Positions 23,308-35,708 of a stretch of 64,000 nt of DNA are shown one piece after another. The stretch is from assembly GCF_033568475.1 (NCBI RefSeq), contig NW_027331831.1, positions 10,044,001 through 10,108,000 of the forward strand, in the 5' to 3' direction. The position numbers and the translations under genes are program-made. This stretch comes from Henckelia pumila. Taxonomy: Eukaryota > Streptophyta > Magnoliopsida > Lamiales > Gesneriaceae. The notes beneath the pieces are model-generated. The model was not told the origin of the DNA. It was given only the letters and a program-made list of their open reading frames with translations, and did no database searches. The first letter of the stretch is position 1. Every line of letters starts with the position of its first letter.

Positions 23308-26012
23308 ATGACTGCAAAATGTATAATTCTTTGTTCATTCATTCTTTTGATCATTTCTCATATTCCTCCAACCTCTTCTCAATCAAATTCGCAGAACATA
23401 CAAACTCACTATCCATTCTCCCATCCCACTCCTCCTCCACCTCAACCTACTCTCCGGCCGCCTCCGGCCCCCACCAACGGCCCGCCTATTGTCCCTCCGA
23501 CCACCGTGATTCCTCCACCACAATTACCATCTACGACAGGGAAATCCTCGACGAAATCGGCTGTGGGAACGGCCATCGGTGTGACAGCAGCGAGCACTCT
23601 GGTTTTATCAGGGCTTGTCTTCTTTTTGCTTTTGAGGCATTCGAAACGTAAAAGGGAAAGACATACCAATCCTATTACCACTACTACTAATCCGACGAGT
23701 AACGCCATGGCGCCTAACGTGCCTCGAGCGGATGATTTTAGTCGATTCAACGGTAATCTTAAAGGCTTGATTGTTGATGAGAATGGATTGGATGTTTTGT
23801 ATTGGAGGAACTTGGAAGAAGGAGATAAGAGGACTAGTTTCAAGAATCAGCGATATGTGAATTTGAAAAAAGATGAACATAATGGAGAAGAGAAAAGATT
23901 GGCCAATGAAAGAGTGAGGAAAGTGGAGCCTTTACAAGAAGCTCCTTTGCTTAAAGGTAGGTCTTCGGCTTCTGAAAGTCCTCTTTGGGGAGAAAAACAA
24001 TCAGACCAGAGAATGAAGAAGGTCCCTACTGTTTCATCAAGTGTGACTTTCAAAGATTCCAACGATCGTGTAACGAATAGTTCGACACCACCACCGGCTG
24101 CCCCGGTGCCTCCACCACCACCACGGCATCCCCTGTTAGCTTCGGAGGCCGTCCCGAAAGGAAAGATGGCTGCACCACCACCTCAGCCATCAATGCTAAC
24201 ACCACCACCAGGAGTACCACCACTGCCTCCACCGCCAGGAGCACCATCACGGCAATCACAATCGATATTAGCTTCCGGGGCGGTCCCGAAAGGAAAAATG
24301 CCTGCACCACCTCCTCCACCATCACAAAAGTCGTCAAATAATGGCCCTGCTCCACCACCACCACCACCAGCATCGAAAGAAATGCCTGGCAAGCACCCGT
24401 CCTTAGCGGCCGAAGGCTCGTCGAGCAACGGGAGTGGACAGGTGAAACTGAAACCATTGCATTGGGATAAAGTTAACCCAGATGTGAAGCATTCCATGGT
24501 GTGGGATAAAATGGACAAGGGTTCTTTCAAGTAAGCTGCAAACCTCCAATACTATTATTCTTCATAAAATATTTCTATAGTATGTGTCAACTATATCTTA
24601 CTTGATGTCTCATTTATTCTTAAAATATGTAACTCAGGTTTGATGGTGATCTCATGGAAGCCCTCTTCGGATTCGTGGCAACAAACCGAAAATCTCCAAG
24701 AGGAGAAGGTGGCTCGATTACAGCAAACGGGGACAAATCCGGTCCTCCCCAACAGATCTTCATCCTAGAAGCCAGAAAGTCACAGAACATAGCCATAGTA
24801 CTAAGATCCCTTGGCATCACACGACAAGATCTGATCAACGGCCTACTCGAGGGACGAGGTTTAGTCGACGACACAATAGAAAAACTTGTAAAAATAGCTC
24901 CAACCGATGAAGAACTATCCCAAATCCTCGCATTTCATGGCGATCCCACGAGACTTGCTGATGCCGAATCCTTCATCTACCATCTACTTAAAGCTGTTCC
25001 ATCCGCGTTCACTCGTTTCAAGGCATTGCTTTTCAAGTGCAACTACGATTCTGAGTTTGCGAATATCAAAGAGTCGATACAATCCCTGGAATCGGCTTGC
25101 AAGGAGATGAAAACTCGAGGGCTTTTCTTGAAACTTTTGGAAGCAGTTCTCAAAGCCGGGAATCGGTTAAACGCGGGAACATCTAGAGGAAATGCACAGG
25201 CTTTTAACCTCACCGCTTTAACAAAATTATCTGATGTGAAGAGCTCTGATGGAAAAACAACCCTTCTCCAATTCGTGGTACAGGAAGTAGTTCGCGCAGA
25301 GGGCAAACGCTTCGTGCTTAATAAAAACCACGGTTTAAGCAGGACAAATAGCCCGACCACAAACGCAGCAGCTGAGAATCAAAACAGTGATAAGTTCATA
25401 TCAAAAGATGATAGAGAAAGGGAATACATGATGCTCGGTTTACCCGTTGTTGGCGGCCTAAGCGCGGAATTCTCCAACGTTAAGAGGGCAGCCACTTTAG
25501 ACTATGATCTGCTGCTAAAAACAAGCTCGGAACTGGAAAAACAAGTGGTGGAGACGCGGAAAATAGTAGTGAAATGCGGTAATGATGGTGGATTTGCCCG
25601 TGAAATGACGGGTTTTCTTGATACAGCAGAAATAGAGATACAGATAGTTAAAGAAGAGCAGGCGAGCGTCATAGAGCTTGTGAAGAAGACTACAGATTAT
25701 TACCAACCGGGCTTCTCGTCCAAGGATCGAGGGGCGAACACGTTTCAACTTTTCGTCATCGTTAAAGATTTTCTTGGAATGGTCGATCAAGTTTGTATAG
25801 ACATTGCAAGAAATGCGCAGAAGAAGAAGTCTGCATCATCAGCACCACCACCACCACCATCGTCATCATCGTCGTCAACTCCGGTCGTTAGACCATCGTC
25901 CCCTGAATCTCCTCGGGTTTTCAGGTTCCCAAAACTACCGGCTAATTTTATGGCACAGTACTCTAAGAGCAGTTCGAGTGATTCGGACGATGATTCTGAG
26001 GTAAAGCAATGA
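23308..26012 (+). CDS. FH: Group I formin, FH4/FH8 type
   Basis: Two exons, 23308-24530 and 24638-26012, split by a 107-bp GT-AG intron, encode 865 residues. The start is the ATG at 23308. The order is: signal peptide (1-25), Pro-rich extracellular stretch (about 38-75), transmembrane segment (85-109) followed by basic RHSKRKRER, a GOE-type motif [15 protein letters not shown] (about 152-167), the FH1 polyproline domain (about 261-356), and FH2 from about 379 ([52 protein letters not shown] at 582 on). It nucleates and caps actin at the plasma membrane or endomembranes. The GOE segment, known from FH4 and FH8, binds microtubules in that subgroup. FH1 contains a duplicated [14 protein letters not shown] segment. 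Confidence 0.96.
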
Positions 26013-26394
26013 AAGTGGCAAAGGCTTTCGAGTTTTGTACATAGGTAAAAAAACATAAGAAAGCTCTTGGCGGCACACTGTGAATGTTTTCGTTATTTCA
26101 TTTTTCAAGTTTTTGATTCTTTCACATTAATGTTCTTATTATCACACTTTTTTCTTTCGCAAGATTCAAATGAGCAGGGGATGCTTCCTTTTTTCTTTTC
26201 TTTTTTTTCAGGACTCGCAACTATTAATTACAAAAAAAAAAAAAAACTATTGTCACGATGAACATGTAATCATCAAACATATAGCATAAATATTACCACA
26301 AGCACGGCAAGAAGAAATCCAAGCTTCACAAAATATAGATTGGGCCTATATTTTTTATAAGAGCCCACCAATTCAACTGTGGAATAATGGACGG
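26013..26394. other. 3' flank of the formin
   Basis: This is T-rich 3' UTR and downstream sequence, with an A run at 26231-26245. No gene was seen. Confidence 0.4.
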
Positions 26395-26945
26395 TATCAA
26401 AATAGGGAAAGTTTGAATCTAACACTAAGCACATATTGTCTTTATGCTAGATCCAACAATCGAATGTCTTTGGGGACGTTGAGTCTATATTTGAATATAT
26501 GAAACTCAAGACTCCAAATATATCGAAACAGTTACATCTTGCCTAAGGTTAGAGCAACGGTAGATGCCTAGCTGAGCTCATATCAAAATAGAGAAAGTTG
26601 GAGCCCAACGGGAGACATGTATTGTCTTTATGTTAGATCCATCGATATAATATATTTGGAGACGTTGAGTCTATGTCTAAATATGTGAACCTCATGACTC
26701 CAAATATATCAAACCGGTTGGATCAAAGCATAAGGTTAGCACAATGGTAGATTAACTGATATCGAAAATAGGGAAAGTTGGAATCCGACGAGAGACATGT
26801 ATTGTTTTTATGTGAGATTCAATGGTCCAATACATTCGTTGTTTTTATGTGAGATCCAGCGGTCTAATATATTATAAAACGTCGACTTTATATATAGTAT
26901 GTGAATTTTATGACTTCGAATACATGTAGCTAGTTGATATAAATT
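26395..26945. repeat. Tandem repeat, three ~180-bp monomers
   Basis: Monomers start at 26395 (TATCAAAATAGGGAAAGT), 26581 (TATCAAAATAGAGAAAGT) and 26760 (TATCGAAAATAGGGAAAGT), spacings 186 and 179 bp. Shared landmarks include ATGTATTGTCTTTATG, GACGTTGAGTCTATG, CTCCAAATATATC and GGTTAG-CAA-GGTAGA. The third copy is diverged and has a small internal duplication. It is non-coding. Confidence 0.8.
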
Positions 26946-27791
26946 TTTATTTTTATTTTTTGGAGAACCAAACTACATTAATTGTATAAGTTGGATATAA
27001 ATTTAGTACAACTCAAACATCAAAATAGCAGGGCATATTATATTTGTCAACAAATGTGAATCATGAAGGGCAATTTTTGGCTTCTCGTATGGTGGCTATG
27101 AATGTTCCACATTTAATCTTTGAAGTCAGCAGCCAAATTACAACGAAACAAAAACAGCACACGTTTATGAGATTTCCATCTGTACATTGGAACATCGTTG
27201 TTAAGTTTACAGCTGTTATAAGCACATAATCTTTTCACATGGTTCCTTAACTCATTGTCAACTGTTGAAAATTTCTATGTAATTGTATATTTTCATAATA
27301 AAATAAAATTTGACCACGTCAACAACTCGCATTGCCTTGTTACAAGGAATATAAACAAGAATAATGCTAAAGGTACAACCAATATATCGGACAATGATAT
27401 TTACAACAATTATATCGTAATATTTTGCTATTATCTCGTGAAATTTTGATATAATATCGTGAGATTTTACATTCAATGTATTATGAGATTTAATAAATTA
27501 AAATTTTGTATTGAATTTTTTGTGATATAAAAATTATTGTACAAATTTAATTATACATATAGCATTACTTATATAAACAAATGGAATCGATTGGTACAAG
27601 AATAATTATTATTACAACAACAAATATATGTTCTTACAAATGCCTCGGTAAGTACAAAACCAATATAAAATAAAACCCAAAATCGGTTCCTTCAATTAAA
27701 GGAACCTTTTTTATATATAAAAAATAAAATAAATAATCAACTCTCCCAACTCCATCTGTACACACAGCTCATGTCCCAATCAAAGAATCGA
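26946..27791. other. Gap between convergent formin and GATL genes
   Basis: AT-rich; it should contain the 3' UTR and polyadenylation site of the minus-strand GATL gene near its right end. No other gene was recognised. Confidence 0.4.
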
Positions 27792-28979
27792 TTAAAACAA
27801 ATAACTAGAATAACCAACCAAGTTACTAGACAAAGTAAATGGTTGTACATCATGGTGTTGATGTTGTACCGTAGATTTCCCCTTGTACAAATCGTACGGT
27901 TTCCAAAGATGATCCAACGGACAGGGGTCGTTCTCATCGAGCCTGACCCAAGGCTTGCCCTTCCCGCTCCAGTGCAGCAGGCTCACTGGACCGGGGTGCA
28001 GCGACCTACAGGACCCTGCCACGTTGTCACCACCGAGCCCATGTTGGTTCCATCTGTGGTCGATTGGCTCCACATTTCCACCGAAGACGAGCAAATACGG
28101 AGGCAATGAACCCAGCTCGTATATCCGGTTCCTTCTCTGCAATTCCATCCAGTTCTCGATTTTCTTCCTGTAATTCCCCTCCCTCCACTTGTGCAAATCC
28201 ATTACCATCACCCCGGTGTTGAAGTAGCACGGTTTCCGGGACGGGAATGCCCGGCTCAGAACCGGGTCGGACCATAAATTATCCGTGAAATACTTGGTGA
28301 AATTCGCGTGGCAATATTCCGGAGCTCCGATTACTCTCTCGTCGGATAGTTTCACTTCCCACAGCTTCATAACATCGTCGACCAAGACAAGATCCGAATC
28401 GAGGTAAATGACCCGGTTCACACACGGGTCCAAGATGTCGCCTAAATAATTCCGGGCGTAGTTCAACGGATTCTCCAGCGCAGAGCGGATGGACGAAGAA
28501 ATCAGGTTGATTACCGAATCCTCTCGGAAAATGTAGATTTTGAAGTTCAGAGAAGGGAATACAGATCGAACGAGACGCGTCAAAACCCGAGGGTTGACGG
28601 AGTCAAACTCGGCGGCGATGAAATGGAAGAACACGTGTTCAGGGCAAGACGCGTGGCGGAGGACCGAGTGCACCGCCGCAACGGAGCCCCGGAGGTACTC
28701 CGCGTCGAGGGTCATCGCGACGTGCACCAGAGAAGGGTCACAGGCGGAGAATGGCTTCCCTGGTTCCCGATCGGAGAAATGCGCCGGCTTGGGACATTGG
28801 ACTCCGTTACGGTAGTCCGGTGCCTCGGAATACCCGAAGAGGGTGTTGAACTCCGGCTCCGTGACAGCAACGGTGGGGAAGGAACGGATCCCGAGGCACA
28901 TCGACGGTGAGCAAAGGAGGAGAGCCAGAAGCAGAGACGCCACCTGGATCGAAAGCGGACACAGGCGTGAAAGAACCAT
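27792..28979 (-). CDS. GATL: Galacturonosyltransferase-like protein (GT8, GATL)
   Basis: A single exon encodes 395 residues from the ATG at 28979, the usual length and intronless form of the GATL family. A hydrophobic N-terminus (residues 10-30) predicts a signal peptide or anchor for the secretory route. The GT8 domain runs from about 83 ([15 protein letters not shown]) and contains the metal-binding DSD at 194-196 ([13 protein letters not shown]), [16 protein letters not shown] before it, [26 protein letters not shown], and the C-terminal HWSGKGKPW at 336-344. GATLs act in the Golgi in pectin and xylan synthesis. The [13 protein letters not shown] and DLYK features point to the GATL2/GATL10 side of the family, which I hold with moderate confidence. 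It is GC-rich compared with its surroundings. Confidence 0.95.
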   Translation of the reverse strand: MVLSRLCPLSIQVASLLLALLLCSPSMCLGIRSFPTVAVTEPEFNTLFGYSEAPDYRNGVQCPKPAHFSDREPGKPFSACDPSLVHVAMTLDAEYLRGSVAAVHSVLRHASCPEHVFFHFIAAEFDSVNPRVLTRLVRSVFPSLNFKIYIFREDSVINLISSSIRSALENPLNYARNYLGDILDPCVNRVIYLDSDLVLVDDVMKLWEVKLSDERVIGAPEYCHANFTKYFTDNLWSDPVLSRAFPSRKPCYFNTGVMVMDLHKWREGNYRKKIENWMELQRRNRIYELGSLPPYLLVFGGNVEPIDHRWNQHGLGGDNVAGSCRSLHPGPVSLLHWSGKGKPWVRLDENDPCPLDHLWKPYDLYKGKSTVQHQHHDVQPFTLSSNLVGYSSYLF

Positions 28980-29374
28980 TTTCTCGATGGTTTTTTCACG
29001 AAGGAAAAGAGGGAATGGAGGAGTTTTAGCTCTAATGGAAAAGCATATTTAAGAATGGGTAGAGAAAGATTTGGTGGGTTTCTGCTGGAGAAAGAGAAAT
29101 ATACGCGTATATATATATATATGGAGACTCTGAGAGGAAACGCGGTATTTTCTTCGCTGAAATGGTAATTACAGCGTAAAATCAAAACGCGGCTTGATTT
29201 GTTGCACAAGGTAACGGAAGATTTTACATTGTCCGTTAACAAAGTGCTTAAACGGTAAAGTTAGATTTTATTACAAGACCGTAATAACTCATAAGTAAAT
29301 AATCTGCGTTTTATTTTGGAGAGTTTTCCAAATATAAATGAGGTATAAATATAAGGCAAACACTTGTATGCAAC
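28980..29374. other. GATL upstream region
   Basis: Holds the 5' leader and promoter of the GATL gene. No separate gene; overlapping open frames on both strands are shadows of the GATL coding region. Confidence 0.4.
29104..29122 (-). promoter_or_regulatory. Possible TATA region of the GATL gene
   Basis: A TATATATATATATA run about 130 bp upstream of the GATL ATG, followed on the minus strand by a pyrimidine-rich stretch typical of a plant leader. Position and composition only; it could be a simple repeat. Confidence 0.35.
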
Positions 29375-29513
29375 CGTTGCACGGGTCATATTCGTGTGAC
29401 GGGTCTCTTATATGAGTTATCCATTAAAAAGTATTACATTTTATGTCAAAAGTATTACTTATTATTATAAATATGGATAGGGTTGACCCGTCTCACGAAT
29501 GAGACCGTTGCAC
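29375..29513. mobile_element. MITE of the GAGACGG family (copy 3)
   Basis: This is a near-exact reverse complement of the interior at 19190-19310: GACGGGTCTCTTATATGAG, then TAAAATGTAATA-type sequence, then GGGTTGACCCGTCTCACGAA. CAACCGTTGCAC at the left and GACCGTTGCAC at the right suggest a direct duplication of the flank. It lies about 400 bp upstream of the GATL start codon. Confidence 0.7.
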
Positions 29514-29550
29514 AGGAGTGTTACTCTAAATATAATTACTTATATTTTGA

Positions 29551-29870
29551 GATCTCAATTTCGAACCCGATCAATCCGATCCAACTCGATTTTTTTTTTT
29601 TTTTACAAAATAATTAAATAAAATTTTAAAACACACCATAACGAGAGTAATATTTAATTTAAACATATAATAACAAAATTCAAGATTATATATAATTTAA
29701 ATTTAAAAGTTTAATTGTAGAAATTTTAAATATAATTATTACAAAAAAATTATTTTTAAAAATCAAAATTATATAAATAAATAGTAAATGACGAAATCTA
29801 TTATATCAATATACAATAATTTTTTTCCAAACATACAACATATAAAAATGTAGCAAATCTTTCTTAATTT

Positions 29871-29955
<85 letters not shown>

Positions 29956-30098
29956 GTTTCGGGTCAACCCGAATCCGATTAAATTTTTTGGATTAGCTTT
30001 TGGGTAAACCCGATTCGACCCGAACTCAAAACTCTCAATCCTAATCCGATATTTTTGGGTCAACTCGTGTCGGGTTGAGTTCATTTTTCACACTCCTA
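29551..30098. mobile_element. Word-repeat hAT-like MITE, word AACCCGA/TCGGGTT
   Basis: It is flanked by a perfect 8-bp direct repeat TATTTTGA (29543-29550, 30099-30106). The words CCCGA and CCGAT crowd both ends (29557-29590; 29959-30080), with an AT-rich core holding a (TAA)n array at 29874-29955. The right end reads TAGGAGTGTGAA on the complement, similar to the TAGGGGTG ends of the other copies; the left end is decayed. The apparent poly-Leu frame is the microsatellite. Confidence 0.65.
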
Positions 30099-30519
30099 TA
30101 TTTTGATACATATAGAATAAATCATCGAACTATTGTAATTGTTTGTAAATCACGGTTAGATAAATAAGTTACACAAGAAGATTTGTCTGAAAAATTGATA
30201 GGAGAATTAAACTTCTGAGTATCGTCAGACTGCTCACTAATTTCGTCAACTCGAACTTTAAAAAAAAAAAAACTAAATCCCAATATATTCATTGATCAAT
30301 TAAAACCATCAAATTAGACTTTTTTTTTTTTTTTTTGACAGCTCCATCAAATTGGACTTAGAAACTTATATTTTGATATATTTAAAAGAGAGAGTTTGAA
30401 AAATGACCTTGGTCAACGAAATTTTTTGATTTATGACCTTTCTTCAAAAAAAATTTGCAAAATGACCTTCAAATACAAAGAAAATGCAAAAACAAAACAA
30501 AGGAAAAAATTGAGAAGGT

Positions 30520-30633
30520 TATATTTTCAAATCATGGTCAAACAAGGGTTATTTAGTTAAATAAATCCTTTTTTTTTATATTTTCAAATCATGGTCAAAC
30601 AAGGGTTATTTAGTTAAATAAATCCTTTTTTTT
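30520..30633. repeat. Exact 57-bp tandem duplication
   Basis: Two adjacent copies beginning TATATTTTCAAATCATGG and ending in a T run. I found no mismatch between them, so the duplication is recent or assembly-related. Confidence 0.85.
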
Positions 30634-30783
30634 TATTTTATTTAAAATATAGAGTTGATGAGTTTTCAAGTGAATATAGTTTTTTTTAAATAATTTTTTT
30701 TAAAAAATAATCTATAAACACTTGTTTTTAAAAGTTGCAATACTCTCATAGTATTTTTTTGTGTTAAATTGATTGTTTCGTGT

Positions 30784-30785
<2 letters not shown>

Positions 30786-30835
<50 letters not shown>
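30786..30835. repeat. (TA)25 microsatellite
   Basis: Fifty bases of uninterrupted alternating T and A. Confidence 0.95.
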
Positions 30836-30838
<3 letters not shown>

Positions 30839-32435
30839 TTTTTTAATTATTTTATGTGTAGTATTTTTTAATTTTTTTTTTAGGATATTTCATATGTGGT
30901 ATTTTAAAAAACAATGTGGCAGGTTTCAAATTGATTCAATAAATATTATTTAAACATAAAAACTTCAATAATAGGGATCTTTTATTTGAGTTATCAGTGA
31001 AAAATATTACTTTTTATGTAAAAATGTATAACTTTTTTTTTGACAAAAATATGAACATACTCAACTTACTTATGAATACAAATCCATGAAATCGTCTCAC
31101 AAGAACTTAATAGTTTTTAAAAAGATAAAAACCTGATTTAGAATACGTGAATTTCCGTAGTGGTTTGAAATTTTTAATTTGTTACTGATCTTTTGTTTGT
31201 GGAATGTCACCAATATATGGCATTAAAAATATATATGATTTTTACAATATTTTCGATAATTAAGTATATTTATGAATTTCAAGTGAAACAATAAATTTGG
31301 ATACGTATTTTGTGAAATGCGTCGATGTAATTTATATAAAGAGTGAAAATAATATTTTTAACCTGTATATTAATACTTTTAATTTCTTAAAAATCAAATC
31401 AATAAAATATCCGTCTTATAAAATTAAGCGGTTTGGACGATATATTTCAAAGAATGTTTGTGCATAAACTTTATGATCACCAGTCACCACAAAGGTTTTG
31501 ACAGCCTGCCAAATGTTAAATCTGAACATTTGTTGGTATCTACCCTTTCCCATGAATAAAAAACTGTAAATAACCACAATAAATGTGCTAAATACACAAT
31601 AAATAGAGTATTAACTTATAACATATTCATTTAAAAAAAATAAATTCAAATGTGATTTTCTCAAAAAAAATAAATATATATATATATATATATACATATA
31701 TATTTTGTCCTAACGTAGGCCAACGGCATTGTGATTGACAATATTGATGTTACTACTTGGATAGATAGTAACAATATATACAACTCAACAAATTTTCGAA
31801 ACAATATAATATAACAATCTAATCACAATGTATCATGAACAAATATTTAACTATTACATCCATTTAAATTAGTTAAAAATAAATTACAAATTACATTCGT
31901 ATTTATTAAGAAAGTTAAATATACGTGGATGTAGGTGGGGTGGGGGTTACGTGTGAGGGGAGAAAACAGTGGGATGGGGTCAAAACTGCCGATGCAAGAA
32001 AAGTATATCAATTTTTTAAAATTATTTGTTATATTTTAATAATCTATTCCTATTTATTAAGTTAGAAGACCTTAGAAAAACCAACTTGGTCTTTTGATAT
32101 GATTTTAATTTGAATTTTAAATTATTTGAAAAAAAATGTTAGGAAATAACTAATATAAATATATAATTCATGATCTTTCAAATACTACTCATAGACTTAT
32201 GACTAATATTTAACCCAAGAAACATTTAATTTTTTGTTGCCATAAATTTATTAGATTTTTTTTCCAAAATTTAATTTAATTTTAATTAATTAAAAATTAA
32301 ATTTTTTCGCGCACACAACGGGTCTGCAAATATGCTATTAATAATAATATATTTCACATAACCTTCTTAGGAGTTAGGATTGGGGCAGGGGATAATCTCT
32401 TACAATAAAAGGATATACTTTCGGTTGCATATTGT

Positions 32436-32944
32436 TAGGATGTAAATGAGACAAACAATTCGCGAATTGTTCGGGTCTCGGCTCGTTAAAAACTCGTTTG
32501 GGCTCGTTTAATGAGGCTCGTTAAGGCAAACAAACCAAGCTCGAGCTTTACAATATTCGGCTCGTTAGCTCGTGAACATGCTCGTTAACAAGCTCGTAAG
32601 TCATCTCTTAGACGAAAAAATAATAGTATTGATATTTAATTTATAAATTTACACTTTACTTAAGAAAAATATTGAAAAATCTATAAAAATTAATTTAATA
32701 GAATAAAATTACAAATTTTAATAATAATATTATATTTTTTTCAAATATATAATTTAGTTTTTAATTAATTTAATGAATATTTAAATTTATAGTTTAAATA
32801 TATAGAGCTCTTTTAGACTCTATAAAAGCTCGAATAAGCTCGTGAGCCATGAATATATTCGTTAAATAAGCTCGAACTCGGCTCGTTTATAAATGAACCA
32901 AGCTTGAACATTCAAAAGCTCGACTCGGCTCGTTTACATCCCTA
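32436..32944. mobile_element. Word-repeat hAT-like MITE, word GGCTCG/CGAGCC
   Basis: The ends are TAGGATGTAAATGAGAC (left) and TAGGGATGTAAACGAGCC (complement of right). GGCTCGTT and AGCTCG words recur at 32470-32600 and 32815-32935 around an AT-rich core. The flanks are CATATTGT and CATGTTGC, a decayed 8-bp target duplication (6 of 8, both changes transitions). It has no coding sequence. Confidence 0.7.
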
Positions 32945-34099
32945 CATGTTGCTTGCAAAAAAAAAAAAAAACACTTTGGTAGTAGCATAAGTTTTTTTTT
33001 TTTTTAAATAATTTAGTCCGTTCACCTAATGTAATAGTACCCTAGTTTACAAGTAAATTTTTAAATGAGTTTATAATTTAATCTATAATAGAAGTTTATA
33101 ATAACTTTGATTAATTATTTCGTATAAGTGTGATGAAGACACATTAGTTATTATAACAGCCGATTATGATGTCGTATTAGTTCGAGCACATGACACCTAA
33201 TGCAAATTAAAGTTTAATTTATTGTGTTTTATTTTCTGCACAAAAAATTTTTAGCCATCTGGATTCTGGACATTGTTAGAGTGTAACATATGTGTCTATA
33301 TATATGTATGAAAAAATTAAGGGACGTAAAAACATGTATTTGGTTGGTGCTAACTTGGTTGGAACTCAGCGAATTCTGTAATCTAGTCGATGTATGTTAG
33401 CTTGAAAAATTATAAAATAAATAAATAAATAAAATTTGTGTCCCCACTTCTTATAATATTTAGTAAGTTTCGTAATAATTCATATGAGATAGTGTAACAT
33501 GTCAAATTTTGTGAGAAATATTTTTTATAATATAACATGGACTATTAAAAAATTTATTTTTATGTTAAAATTATTACATTTTCATTGTAGAGACGATACC
33601 ATCTCACATCAATCTTATTATTAAAGATTTAATACCACGAAACTCGTCCCACAATAATTGAATCATCCCAGTCCCTTTCTTCATCACCCTGGATCAAATT
33701 CTTGTGCTTGTATTGTTAATTGATCACACTCAACAGCGCAGCCATATACTATATCTTAACGAGGATAAAGCTAAAAGTTATTTCTTACGTTTTATTTTTA
33801 TTATTTTAAAATACTATATAGTTTTTAAGAGGTCTACCTGCTCCCACTGTTCGCACTCCATGTTATTTATGTCCAAAATGCAAAACATGATATCGACATA
33901 ACTAACGAATAAAAAAAAATCACGAAATGAGAAGCTTGAATAGGATTCTTGGCCTTTTTCTAAAAAAAAAAGAAAAAAAAATCTCATATGTAATTAAGGT
34001 GATTGGAATACATACATATATCATATTTTTATATCCGTAAAATATTTTGAAAATATTTTTTTTCTATATAAATAATATATGCTACGGTCGTTCATTATA
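32945..34099. other. Intergenic, no gene seen
   Basis: AT-rich with homopolymer A/T runs. The segment 33480-33630 weakly resembles the GAGACGG MITE. The small open frame at 33704-33901 has no family features. Confidence 0.4.
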
Positions 34100-34318
34100 C
34101 GGGTGATTCTATGTTACACCGGGTGAGATACACTCTTTTTATGTTTTTTATTAAGATGTTCGCGCGAACATCTTGCTGAAAAAAAAAATCATGTGGACCC
34201 CGCCTGTACTTTTTAATTTGTCATTTATCATGATATTTTTTATCATTTAGGGAGATGTTCGCGCGAACATCTAAAAAAAATTATGGAGTATTTAACCCGG
34301 TGTAGCATAGAATCAACC
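34100..34318. mobile_element. hAT-like MITE with two perfect 18-bp palindromes
   Basis: A 219-bp element flanked by a perfect 8-bp repeat TCATTATA (34092-34099, 34319-34326). The terminal inverted repeats are GGGTGATTCTATGTTACACC (left) and GGTTGATTCTATGCTACACC (complement of right), extending to ACCGGGT. Inside, GATGTTCGCGCGAACATC occurs at 34155-34172 and again at 34254-34271. Confidence 0.88.
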
Positions 34319-35656
34319 TCATTATACCATTAGAGATGTTCAAATTGTTGAAGTTGGTAAACATTTGATTCATTAGTACTCAATGAAATGACTTCAATTA
34401 TAATATCAATGAACCAGCGATTTACTCGATTAATATAGTTTGCAACATGTTAGGCTAGCTTAAAAATTTACTCAATTACTTGAGGAAGTATAGCTTCCGT
34501 GAGTTATATAATGGCTGAAAAAACAAATTAATACAAAATTTGAGGTATCGCCGGTGGAAATAAATGTAGTAATATTTATTTGGTGGGAAGCTATATTGGG
34601 GGTGCCAATCAATGTCTGGCGTACAGCCTAAATTTTCAAAAAAAATACTATTTTATATATCATCATCATTATTCTTATGAAATAAAGTGGTGTATTACCA
34701 CTTGAAGGTTCAAGAAAATGTATAATTTTTTTAAAGATTTTTTTAATAATAAGCTTGATTGAAATAGAATTAACATCAACTTGCGGCTCCCATTAATGCC
34801 TCCACATGTCAAGATCCCAATTCACATGAAATTGTAATATGGAGTGCATAAGAAATGTCCCCTTTTGATTTAAAATATAATTTTTTTAAAATAATTATCT
34901 TATACTTTGTATGGAATTTTTTTTTAAAAAATTATTATTCTCGTTTTACCAGCAAATATTTATTCTAAACCCAAATCAACATTTATACATACAGCCTCTC
35001 AAATTTTTTTTTAAAAATTAAAAAAAACACACTTATCCGCCAGCATATCTGTCACCATTTACTTTGCCTAGTGTGCGGGTAAAACTAAGTACTTTCTGAC
35101 AGAAAATTTCTGTAAAATAATTACATTTAATAATGAAAATTAACTTTTTGAAAAGTGTAGGAATATTTTTTTTATTTTCTTCATAAATTATAAAATTATC
35201 TTCCCTTGAATCTAATCAAATCTTGGTTAAGCCACTGATCGTAATTGGAAAAAACATCTTTAAATCTTATAACTTAACGAACGAGACATCGAAAATATGA
35301 TCGAAAGACAATAACTAATTAATTAAAGTAGTGTTTGTAACCTCTAAATATAAGTGATTATGAATTATTTTTTTTTCACATTTTTAAAGGTTACAAACAA
35401 TTCCTAAATATCATTAAATTTAGCTCCCAAGTCAGTTTCTTGATTAGAGATTCAAATAACATATTCATTGCATATTTAATTTTTTAATAATTTATTTTTT
35501 ACTTACAAAATACAGGCGTCCCAAATATATAGATTGATGTCTTTTCACTCATTTAAAAATTCATTAGAAAAACAAGATTTACAAAAAAAAATTATAATTT
35601 ATCTCTATTTGATTCATTCAAAAAATGATTGAATTTTTCTAAGAATTAGTTAATAA

Positions 35657-35708
<52 letters not shown>

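Larger units (their letters stand above)
30099..32435. other. AT-rich intergenic with simple repeats
   Basis: No gene was seen. It contains an exact 57-bp tandem duplication (30520-30633), a 25-fold TA run (30786-30835), another TA run near 31676-31693 and a degraded MITE-like segment near 30975-31110. Confidence 0.5.

Noticed and set aside
23442..24530. Several minus-strand frames rich in Gly and Val
   Set aside because: Shadows of the formin proline-rich exon.
28712..29242. 176-residue minus-strand frame upstream of GATL
   Set aside because: Overlaps the GATL coding region in another frame and has no family features.
29806..30084. Poly-Leu minus-strand frame
   Set aside because: Product of the (TAA)n microsatellite within a MITE.
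30786..30835. Promoter TATA boxes in long TA runs
   Set aside because: Pure microsatellites with no adjacent gene; the same caution applies to the TA runs near 35663 and 31676.
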